In this document: positions 1 through 5,900 of the stretch, piece by piece | Position numbering within the stretch: the stretch's first letter is position 1 | Layout of the letters: each line of letters starts with the position of its first letter | Source of the DNA: an uncultured Mycoplasma sp. | GTDB lineage: Bacteria > Bacillota_I > Bacilli_A > Mycoplasmatales > Mycoplasmoidaceae | Assembly (NCBI GenBank): GCA_947177535.1 | Contig: CAMWUV010000042.1 | Coordinates: forward strand, 1-5,900 | DNA length: 5,900 nucleotides | Reading direction: 5' to 3' | The notes under the pieces: model-generated | What the model was told of the DNA's origin: nothing | The model's input: only the letters and a program-made list of their open reading frames with translations | The model's database searches: none | Position numbers and translations under genes: made by a program

Positions 1-14
1 ATAATCTCATCCAA

Positions 15-44
15 TTATAAAAAATATAAAAATAAAATTATAAT
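15..44 (+). promoter_or_regulatory. Candidate promoter of def
   Basis: A perfect -10 box TATAAT lies at 39-44. A weak -35-like TTATAA lies at 15-20, with 18 bases between them. The -10 box is 34 bases upstream of the def start, so a short untranslated leader is expected. The whole stretch is A/T-rich, so chance matches are common and the call rests mainly on the perfect -10 box and its position. Confidence 0.45.
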
Positions 45-78
45 TAATTCTAAATAAAAAAGTGAGAATTAGAAAATA

Positions 79-639
79 ATGTTTAAAAGAATTAATCCAT
101 CTCCTAATTGACTAGTTTATGACAATAATCCAGTAATGCATCAACCTATTCAAGAAGTTACTTTTCCATTATCAAAAGATGATGAAATTGTTATATCAAA
201 AATGATAAGTTATGTTGACGCTTCTTATGAAAACAATGCTGATAAATATGATATAAAACCAGGAATTGGAATAGCAGCAATTCAATTAGGTTATCCAAAA
301 AAAATTATTTATATCCATTTAGATGATAAAAATGGTGAACACAAATATTTAATGGCAAATCCAAAAATAACAAAAGAATCCACTTTAAAAATGTATTTAA
401 AAAATGGTGAAGGATGTTTGTCTGTTAAAAAGAATCATAAAGGATTATCAATAAGAAAAGCAATTGTTTGAGTAAAAGGAATAGACTTATTCACAAATAA
501 AGAAATAGAAGTAAAAGCAACTGATCTATTAGCAGCATGTTTTCAACATGAAGTAGACCATAATAATAACCAATTTTATTACCATCGCATTAACAATAAA
601 AGTCCTTTTTTTACTGAAGAAAATTGAGAAGAAATATAA
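79..639 (+). CDS. def: Peptide deformylase
   Basis: Predicted 186-residue metalloenzyme that removes the N-terminal formyl group from nascent polypeptides in the cytosol. All three family signatures are visible: GIGIAAIQ (residues 62-69; the usual motif 1 has a Pro where this has the second Ile), EGCLS (111-115, metal-binding Cys113) and QHEVDH (156-161, metal-binding His157 and His161, catalytic Glu158). The reading frame needs TGA as Trp at residues 11, 131 and 183; read with the standard code it would appear as a broken fragment. ATG at 79 is chosen because an in-frame TAG lies three codons upstream and the N-terminus fits the family. No strong ribosome site is visible, only AAGTGAG at 60-66. 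Length is normal for mollicute deformylases. It converges on the surface-protein gene, sharing the hairpin at 656-691. The Asn-rich stretch after HEVDH replaces the common LNG, a small departure. Confidence 0.96.
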
Positions 640-655
640 ATCATAATTTTAAATA

Positions 656-691
656 AATAAAAAACCACTATGCAAATAGTGGTTTTTTATT
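656..691. terminator. Bidirectional terminator between def and the surface-protein gene
   Basis: A perfect 16-bp inverted repeat (656-671 with 676-691) encloses a 4-base GCAA loop. The lower stem is A-run against T-run, so each strand carries a U-tract after the G+C-containing CCACTAT/ATAGTGG core. It sits 16 bases after the def stop and 11 bases after the stop of the convergent gene, so it can end both transcripts. A degenerate relative of this hairpin occurs at 3337-3370. Confidence 0.9.
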
Positions 692-702
692 AATAAATTA
701 TT

Positions 703-3243
703 TTATTTTCTTAGAATAATTTTTTTCTTTTTAACTGGCTTTATTGATAAAAAAACAATTGTTGCAATAATGATTGATGCAAATATTAAAAACCCAATTG
801 CAATTCCAGCAAATTCAATATTTGATAAGTTAACATCATTATTATTAATATTTGTTTGTAAATTATTTTCTGGTGCATCATCATCTTTTGGAAGATTGTT
901 AGTTTCAGAAAAGCCACTATAAATCATTTTTTTAGTAGCCAATTCTTTTGGAAAACCAATTGGTAAAATTCCATTAGTGTTTGTTTCACTTATGATTGGA
1001 ATAGAAACAACAATTTCTAAAGTATTTTCATTTATTGCATTTAAAGCAACCATACTATCAGTAATAACAATTTGTTTATCTAAAAATTTAGCATCTTGTA
1101 AAAAATTTTTAATAACAAAATCTTTATTATCATTATTTATAATTGAATCTAAACTATATTTTGTTTTAATATCATTAACTGCATCGTCGTTTTTAAATGA
1201 TAAAACAAAATCATCTAATTTGTAACCACCATTAATTTCAACTTTTTCAATCAATGGATAATTTAAAGTAACTTTATTACCATTTAAATCATTTGAACTA
1301 ACTAAGTCAACTGAAAAACTTAAATCTCCAGTTTCATCATTTGCAACAATATTTTTAACAGTCAAACTTCTATTATTATTTAACTTTACTTTTTTAGAAA
1401 TAATGTTTTCTAAATCAGTTTCAGTTAAAGCACTTGGCATTTTGTTGTTTTCTATTAAGACATCTTTACTTGTTATTTGATCTTTTAAATTATTTGGAAG
1501 TTTTGAAAAACTTACTTTATTATTTTCCACTAAAGTAAACGCATCATTACTACTGCTTAATCTTGATAATCATTCAAATTTATTATCATTATCATCAAGA
1601 TATTGTTTTATAACAAAAGCATTTTTAGTGTCACTATTTTCTTGATAAGAATACGAATTAACATTAGTTATAGTATATGCTCTATTATCATTAGTAAATG
1701 TGGTTTTAATATCACCATTCTTTCCATAATATAGTTTAATATATGTAAAAGCATTTATGTATTTGTAAATATATTTCTTATTACCACTATAACTATAATA
1801 AAAAGTTTTAGAATAATCATCATAACCAATTGTATTGATATTTCAATTATCAACATCTGGTACATTTGCAAAATCACTAGCTTTAGGAAAGTTTGTTAAA
1901 TTATTTTGTGCTTGTGCACCACCATTATAAAAAATCCTACTTCTTCTAGTACCTGTTGGATTAGTTGCTAAATCTTTTATATAAAAACTATATTGTACAA
2001 CAGTTGATATTATTGGAATATATGAATCCATAAATAAAGTTAAATACTCTAATCCATTTGTTGTATCAACACCCATGTTATAAAATCTTTTATTAATATC
2101 ACTAAATTTTGGTGGATTTTTTGTATCTGTAATATATCCTCTGTCTGTATGAGTAGTAATACCAGCTGTATATTCATTTGCTACAAAAAACTTATTATTA
2201 ATATTTTCAAAATTATCATTAACAGGAACAATATAATAATTGAATGCTCCTCAAGGATACTTATCACTAACATGCAAATTAATTGTTTTATTATTAACAA
2301 CAAAATCCAAATATATACTAGTACTACTTCTTGATGCAGTATAAAGTCATAGTGAATAATTAACACCAGGAGTATTACTTGGAACAAATCCTAACAGCAT
2401 ATCTTCTTTTTTTACAGTGTTAGTAACTTGAGAATAAAAAGGATTTTCTGAAGAATCACTACTCTCTTTTATAGTTGCAAAACCTTTTTCTTTTTCATCA
2501 AAAGAAATTATTTTACTTGATTTATTTATATCAGCAGTAGTGTTAGCAGAAGTTACAATTAATTGATCTTTTGAGTTAGCAAAAATAAAAGCAGCATTAT
2601 CTTTAACAGAATTTATAATTTCTCCATTTTCTAAATTTGCAGATTCTGGAACAAACACTGATCCAGATTTAATGTCTAATCCCAAAACTACTAAATTTTG
2701 TAATTGTAAATTATCTTCTTCTGTTTTTTCTTCACCAAATAAAACGAATAAAATTTCTTTATTTTTTAAATATAAATAATTAACTACTTTAAAGTTACTT
2801 ATATCATCTACATTTTTACTAACATAATATTGTTTTAATAATTTATTTTCAGTTAACTTATTACTTCAAAGTAATACACCATCATATGTTGTAGATGTGA
2901 TTGTTTGTTTATTTTCTGTCATTCCAATCATTGTACTAAATATGATGTTAGTATTTTCAGATACTAAAGTTGCAGTAACTGGAGATATGTTTTTATCAGA
3001 ATAAGAAACTATATAATTTTTAAAATTTGTTACACTTGAATCTGCAACAGCTTTTGCATCTTCTATGTATTTAGAATAATTTTCATTATTAGTTTTTTCT
3101 ACATTATCATTTAAATTAGTTTTAATGTTTTTTACTGAATCATCACTCTTACTACTTTTAACATTTAAGCTAACTGGTAAAGTTAGAAGTGGAGTAGCAA
3201 AAAGTAATGAAACTATTCATTTCTTTGTTCTATTTATTTTCAT
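703..3243 (-). CDS. Putative cell-surface protein with C-terminal membrane anchor, family unknown
   Basis: An uninterrupted frame of 846 residues when TGA is read as Trp (six TGA codons, at 3217, 2866, 2347, 2251, 1843 and 1570; no TGG). I do not recognise the family. The start is fixed by ribosome site AAAGGGA seven bases before ATG 3243 and by the N-terminus it gives: a basic MKINRTKK followed by a hydrophobic run to about residue 26. This is a signal peptide with no lipobox cysteine; in fact I read no cysteine anywhere. Residues about 30-800 are Asn/Ser/Thr/Asp-rich, β-strand-like and predicted extracellular. Some segments (GVLLWSNK at 122-129; VVLGLDIKSGSVF near 185-197) resemble β-propeller strands, which is only an inference. 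Near 607-651 and 709-753 two segments look like weakly similar helix-plus-strand units. An acidic Asn-rich linker (about 779-803) leads to one membrane helix (about 812-834) and a basic cytosolic tail containing KKKK. Plausible roles are adhesin, binding protein or variable surface antigen. Confidence 0.85.
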
Positions 3244-3250
3244 ACTTTAT

Positions 3251-3257
3251 TCCCTTT
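3251..3257 (-). promoter_or_regulatory. Ribosome binding site of the surface-protein gene
   Basis: AAAGGGA on the minus strand, seven bases before ATG 3243. It decides the start: the next candidates downstream would cut off the signal peptide. Confidence 0.75.
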
Positions 3258-3281
3258 ATTTTATGTATATCTTAATTTTCT

Positions 3282-3312
3282 ATATTAAAATATAAAATTA
3301 TTAATAATACAA
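3282..3312 (-). promoter_or_regulatory. Candidate promoter of the surface-protein gene
   Basis: On the minus strand a -35-like TTGTAT (3307-3312) is followed after 17 bases by TTTAAT (3284-3289), or after 19 bases by TAATAT (3282-3287). It lies about 40 bases upstream of the start codon, between that codon and the ackA-side terminator. The region is nearly pure A/T, so exact boxes are uncertain. A promoter must nonetheless lie in this short stretch if the gene is transcribed independently of ackA. Confidence 0.35.
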
Positions 3313-3329
3313 TATAAATATTTTATACT

Positions 3330-3370
3330 AAAAAAACAATAAAACCACTATATAAATAGCAATTTTATTG
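3330..3370 (-). terminator. Terminator downstream of ackA, derived from a duplicated hairpin
   Basis: On the minus strand the outer stem pairs 3363-3370 with 3337-3344 (CAATAAAA/TTTTATTG, 8 bp perfect). The inner stem pairs 3356-3359 with 3348-3351 around a 4-base loop, with a 3-by-3 internal loop between them. It is followed on the minus strand by seven U residues (complement of the A-run 3330-3336). It is the first terminator-like structure after the ackA stop, about 160 bases downstream. It is also a degraded relative of the hairpin at 656-691, having lost the CCA/TGG pairs. Its strength is probably modest. Confidence 0.55.
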
Positions 3371-3515
3371 ATAAATTAATTTATTTACTTACAATGATTT
3401 TTGATTCTTAACTAGCTTTATTATTAAAAAACAATAATTGCAATAATGATTAAAGCATTAAAAAAACCAGTTGCAGATTTAGCAATTCAATATTTTATAA
3501 TCAAATACCATTAAT
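3341..3515 (-). pseudogene. Decayed copy of the 3' end of the surface-protein gene
   Basis: This stretch aligns base by base with the last part of the surface-protein gene and its terminator (about 661-835), in the same orientation. Landmarks shared in order are AAAACCACTAT, the TAA stop (703-705 versus 3381-3383), an (A)TTAACT(G/A)GCTTTATT block, TTGCAATAATGATT, and AGCAA(A)TTCAATATTT. By eye about three quarters of bases agree. Read on the minus strand the remnant gives GFFNALIIIAIIVF against GFLIFASIIIATIVF in the intact anchor, then hits TAA TAA TAA. A one-base loss in the T-run throws it out of frame. No start codon or body survives. The simplest reading is that a duplicate or tandem paralogue lost everything but its membrane-anchor end. 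Confidence 0.82.
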
Positions 3516-3529
3516 TTTAATATTTTATT

Positions 3530-4723
3530 TTACAATTTTTTTTCAATAAGGTTTTTAGTATCTTGAGCAATTTTTAATTCTTCATTTGTTCTTACTACAT
3601 AAACTTTATGTCTTGATAAAGGTTGACTAATTTTTGCATAACTGTCTATTTTAGATTCATTGATAGTGTCATTTAAATCTAATCCTTTTATTTTTTTACA
3701 AACAGCTTTTCTAACAGATGCTGCATTTTCACCAATTCCACCTGTAAATACAATTCCATCTACTTTATCATCTAACATATTTTTATAAATAGATATAAAA
3801 TTAACAATTTTTTGAATAAAAATTTCAATTGCAAACTCAAAATCATTCCCTGGTTTAGCATTGTCTTGAATATCTCTAAAATCTGAAGAACCACAAATTG
3901 ACTTTAAACCTGATTCTTTATTTAGCTTATTGAAAATTGCATCTACTGATAGTCCAGTTTGTCTACTAATTAAATCAAAAATAGATGGATCAACATCACC
4001 AGATCTTGTTCCCATAACTAACCCACAAAGTGGTGTTAAGCCCATTGTAGTATCATATGATTTACCATCTTTTATACAACAAATACTAGCACCATTTCCA
4101 AGGTGACAAACAATCAAATTTAATGGTTTATTTGTCATTAAGATTTCATTCATTTTCTCATTAATAAAACGGTATGATGTACCATGAAATCCATATTTTT
4201 TAACACCAAAATTTTCAACCCAATCTTTAGGTATTGGATAATAATAATTAACTTTTGGAATACTAGTATGAAAAGAAGTATCAAACACAGCAACATTTTT
4301 AGTATTTGGCATTTTATTCATCACTATTTTTAAAACATCTGCTTCTGGTTTATTATGAAGTGGAGCTAACATAATACAATCTTCAATAATTTTTAAAACA
4401 TTTTGATTTACTATTGACGATTCTGATAAATTACCACCTTGAACTATTCTGTGACCAACACCAACAACATCATTTAAATTTTTAATTAATTCTAATTCAA
4501 GCAATTTGTTAAATAAAAAATCAATTGCTAAATCATGATTTTGAAAATCAGCATTTGTTTCATATTTTTTTTCTTCATTGCCATTTTTATAACTTAGTTT
4601 AAAAAAACCATCAATTCCTATTCTTTCACAAAGACCTGAAACTTGTTCTTTCATTTCTCAATCATATAATTTAAATTTTAGTGAACTTGAACCTGCATTA
4701 ACTACTAAAATACTTTTACTCAT
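3530..4723 (-). CDS. ackA: Acetate kinase
   Basis: Predicted 397-residue cytosolic enzyme making ATP and acetate from acetyl phosphate and ADP, the final substrate-level phosphorylation step of mollicute fermentation. Family motifs appear in order: NAGSSSLK (9-16), HRIVQGG (91-97), the FDTSFH region with catalytic-type Asp148, YGFHGTS (177-183, His180), CHLGNGAS (206-213), GTRSGDVDP (239-247, Arg240), GGIGENAA (328-335) and RTNEEL near the C-terminus. Length is typical. ATG 4723 is supported by AGGAGA five bases upstream and by giving the conserved N-terminus; using the later ATG at 4654 would remove the nucleotide/phosphate-binding NAGSSS loop. Trp22 is TGA while Trp168 is TGG, the only TGG Trp codon in the window. 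Phosphotransacetylase (pta), its pathway partner, is not in this window. The gene lies downstream of rplL but behind that operon's terminator, so it is probably its own transcription unit. Confidence 0.98.
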
Positions 4724-4728
4724 GTAAA

Positions 4729-4734
4729 TCTCCT
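4729..4734 (-). promoter_or_regulatory. Ribosome binding site of ackA
   Basis: AGGAGA on the minus strand, five bases before ATG 4723. It decides the start in favour of the full-length protein carrying the NAGSSSLK loop. Confidence 0.85.
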
Positions 4735-4750
4735 AAATAATCACATAAAT

Positions 4751-4779
4751 ATTTTAATGGTTGTTTATTAAAAAAAATA
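4751..4779 (-). promoter_or_regulatory. Possible ackA promoter
   Basis: A minus-strand TAAAAT (4751-4756) lies 27 bases before the ackA start. Only T-rich sequence (TATTTT, 4774-4779) is found at -35 spacing. The evidence is weak. A promoter is expected here because the terminator at 4801-4826 separates ackA from rplL. Confidence 0.25.
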
Positions 4780-4800
4780 AATTATTATTCTAATAAAATA

Positions 4801-4826
4801 AAAAAAATTAGGTTTTACCCTAATTT
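4801..4826 (-). terminator. Intrinsic terminator of the rplJ-rplL operon
   Basis: A perfect 8-bp stem AAATTAGG/CCTAATTT (4805-4812 with 4819-4826) has a 6-base loop and is followed on the minus strand by a U-rich tract (complement of 4796-4807). It begins 9 bases after the rplL TAG stop. Confidence 0.85.
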
Positions 4827-4834
4827 AATTAATA

Positions 4835-5200
4835 CTATCATTCAACAGTAGCACCTGCATCTGCAAATTGTTTTTTCATTGTTTCAGCATCAGCAAGTTT
4901 AACATTTTCTTTAATTTTAGATGGTGCATTATCAACTAATGCTTTTGCTTCCATCAATCCAAGACCTGTAATTTCTCTAACTACTTTAATAACAGCAACT
5001 TTATTACCACCTACATTCTTTAAAGTTACTGTAACTTCGCTAGGTGCAGCAGCACCAGCTGCTGGTGCAGCAGCAACTGCAACTGGTGCAGCAGCTGAAA
5101 CTCCAAATTCTTTTTCAATTGCTTCAATTAAATCCTTAATTTCAAGCATTGACATTTCTTTTAATGATTCAATAATATCTTTAGCACTAATTTTAGCCAT
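4835..5200 (-). CDS. rplL: 50S ribosomal protein L7/L12
   Basis: A 121-residue stalk protein of the large ribosomal subunit that recruits and stimulates translation GTPases and binds L10 through its N-terminal domain. The layout is classic: an N-terminal dimerisation domain (MAKISAKDII to about residue 35), an Ala/Pro-rich flexible hinge (about 36-55), and a C-terminal domain with EVTVTLKNVGGNKVAVIKVVREITGLGLMEAKALVD. The start is ATG 5200, with AGGAGAG about six bases upstream. A longer in-frame start at 5239 would overlap the rplJ tail and add a non-family extension. The C-terminus reads ...GATVEW with Trp as TGA, then TAG at 4835-4837; a Trp as last residue is unusual. It lies 22 bases downstream of rplJ, the universal L10-L7/L12 pairing, and is presumably co-regulated through the rplJ leader. 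Its Ala-rich hinge is the most G+C-rich spot in the window, as expected from its codons. Confidence 0.98.
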
Positions 5201-5205
5201 ATTTA

Positions 5206-5212
5206 CTCTCCT
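5206..5212 (-). promoter_or_regulatory. Ribosome binding site of rplL
   Basis: AGGAGAG on the minus strand lies in the 22-base gap after rplJ and a few bases before ATG 5200. It fixes the short start over the ATG at 5239. Confidence 0.85.
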
Positions 5213-5222
5213 ATTTATTAAT

Positions 5223-5708
5223 TTAATTTTTAGTTTCACTGACTGCTTTTAAGGCATACAGAAAACCACGAATTGGTCCAGTAAGACAAGATAATAGCAT
5301 TGAGTATAATCCTTCTCTGTTTGGAAGAGATGCAATTGATTTTGTTTTTTGTTCATCTAAAAAAGAACCTTCAACATATGAACCTTTAATTTTAATAAAA
5401 TCATTTTCTTTAATTAAATTATAAATTTCTTTTAAAGGAGCAATTTCGTCTTCAGTTCCTCATGCAATTGCATTAGGTCCAACTAAATCACCAAATTCAC
5501 TAATATTAGCTTTTTTTAAAGCTCTATTTAGAATGTTATTCTTTAAAACTAATAAATTAGATTTAGTTTTAAATAAATCTTTTCTTAATTTTGTAATTGT
5601 ATGAGCATCCAACCCAGAATATTCAAAAATAATAAATGATTTAGATGATTTTATTTTTTCAGAAATCTCACTACTTAAATTATCTTTATATTGAATAATT
5701 TTTCTCAT
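5223..5708 (-). CDS. rplJ: 50S ribosomal protein L10
   Basis: A 161-residue protein that anchors L7/L12 dimers to 23S rRNA at the base of the ribosomal stalk. It shows the family N-terminal pattern (SSEISEKIKSSKSFIIFEYSGLDAHTITKLRKDLF), the LVLKNNILNRALK segment, GPNAIAWGTEDEIAPLKEI around residues 76-95, and the PNREGLYSMLLSCLTGPIRGFLYAL C-terminal helix that carries L7/L12. One Trp is encoded by TGA (5460-5462), where related proteins often have an aromatic such as Phe. Two in-frame ATGs compete: 5714 and 5708. The ribosome site AAGGAA (5715-5720) abuts the first but sits six bases before the second, so 5708 is preferred. Transcription and translation are probably autoregulated through the long structured leader immediately upstream. 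Confidence 0.97.
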
Positions 5709-5714
5709 GTACAT

Positions 5715-5720
5715 TTCCTT
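5715..5720 (-). promoter_or_regulatory. Ribosome binding site of rplJ
   Basis: AAGGAA on the minus strand. The spacing favours ATG 5708 (six bases) over ATG 5714 (zero bases). Confidence 0.65.
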
Positions 5721-5726
5721 ATCTAT

Positions 5727-5801
5727 AAAAAAATTGTAATATACAAAAAGGTTTTTAACTGTACTAAGACAATCAAAAACCCTATCAATAAGATATTACA
5801 A
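5727..5801 (-). terminator. Attenuator hairpin in the rplJ leader
   Basis: On the minus strand an inner stem of 15 consecutive pairs (5769-5783 with 5748-5762, three G-U) closes a 6-base CUUAGU loop and is followed by U5 (5745-5749). An outer 9-bp perfect stem (5793-5801 with 5734-5742) is followed by U7 (5727-5733). This is the form of an intrinsic terminator placed before a ribosomal-protein gene, as expected of an L10-leader attenuator. The last U-tract is about 19 bases before the rplJ start codon. Confidence 0.75.
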
Positions 5802-5824
5802 CTATAAAATTATAAAAATGTTGT

Positions 5825-5889
5825 ATACCTCGGTAACAAATTAAGGATTTCCAGTTACTGTCTTTAGTATATTACCCATAAATGTTACC
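5825..5889 (-). promoter_or_regulatory. Ribosomal protein L10 leader (autoregulatory RNA)
   Basis: The minus strand carries the conserved core I associate with the Firmicutes L10 leader: AAAGACAGTAACTGG (5851-5865), then CUUAAU (5840-5845), then CCGAGGUAU (5825-5833). A closing stem GGUAACA/UGUUACC (5883-5889 with 5832-5838, 7 bp perfect) folds the core into one element. In this family the L10 or L10-L7/L12 complex binds the leader, mimicking its rRNA site, and represses its own operon. The location directly before rplJ supports the call. The promoter should lie near or beyond position 5900. Confidence 0.82.
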
Positions 5890-5900
5890 ATAAATTAATA

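Noticed and set aside
1..10. ATG on the minus strand at 8-10, possibly the start of a divergent gene running off the left edge
   Set aside because: Only three codons lie in the window and no ribosome site precedes it.
977..1225. Plus-strand open frame antisense to the surface-protein gene
   Set aside because: No ribosome site, no recognisable protein; a by-product of A/T-rich coding sequence on the other strand.
2149..2387. Open frames on both strands inside the surface-protein gene (2149-2334 plus, 2181-2387 minus in another frame)
   Set aside because: Low-complexity Ile/Asn/Leu translations without start signals, fully inside a well-supported gene.
703..2685. Several separate short minus-strand reading frames (703-1530, 1843-2076, 2347-2685) that could be taken for a broken gene
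   Set aside because: They are all in one frame, separated only by TGA codons. Reading TGA as Trp gives a continuous 846-residue protein with signal and anchor, so it is not a pseudogene.
4655..4723. Apparent N-terminal truncation of acetate kinase with a start at 4654
   Set aside because: The upstream part is in frame across one TGA (Trp22) and supplies the conserved NAGSSSLK motif and a good ribosome site.
5038..5100. Repeated GCAGCA/GCTGGTGCAGC units looking like a microsatellite or repeat element
   Set aside because: They encode the normal Ala-rich hinge of L7/L12.
5201..5239. Upstream in-frame ATG extending L7/L12 by 13 residues
   Set aside because: It would overlap the rplJ stop region and add a basic stretch foreign to the family. 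The good ribosome site serves ATG 5200.

Overview
The window reads as chromosomal DNA of a mollicute (mycoplasma-like bacterium). Base composition is very A+T rich, and all five intact genes only read through if TGA is tryptophan (genetic code 4). Of 13 Trp codons read here, 12 are TGA and one (in ackA) is TGG. Clear AGGAGA/AAGGGA-type ribosome sites precede four of the five genes. This fits the Spiroplasma/Mesoplasma/Entomoplasma/M. mycoides part of the group, but the genus is an inference.

Layout: the left end carries a peptide deformylase gene (def, + strand, 79-639). It converges on a long minus-strand gene (703-3243) across a shared 16-bp perfect hairpin (656-691) that can stop transcription from both sides. 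The long gene encodes an 846-residue, cysteine-free protein with an N-terminal signal sequence, a large predicted extracellular region and one C-terminal membrane anchor. I do not recognise its family. Between its start and the end of the next gene (3244-3529) lies a decayed second copy of the 3' end of this same gene together with its terminator hairpin. Next on the minus strand comes acetate kinase (ackA, 3530-4723). Last is the rplJ-rplL operon (ribosomal proteins L10 and L7/L12, 5708 down to 4835), which ends in its own terminator at about 4801-4826.

The right end (5715-5889) is the 5' leader of rplJ. It has the recognisable core of the L10 leader autoregulatory RNA, followed by a strong attenuator-type hairpin and a competing alternative pairing. 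The promoter for this operon probably lies at or beyond the window's right edge.

Functionally this is mostly housekeeping: translation (Def, L10, L7/L12) and fermentative ATP production (AckA). The one accessory element is the surface-protein locus, where the pseudogene scar shows there was once a duplicated 3' end, possibly a tandem pair of surface-protein genes. I saw no mobile element, CRISPR array, tRNA or rRNA. The two best second-look items are the scar with its recycled terminator and the uncharacterised surface protein.
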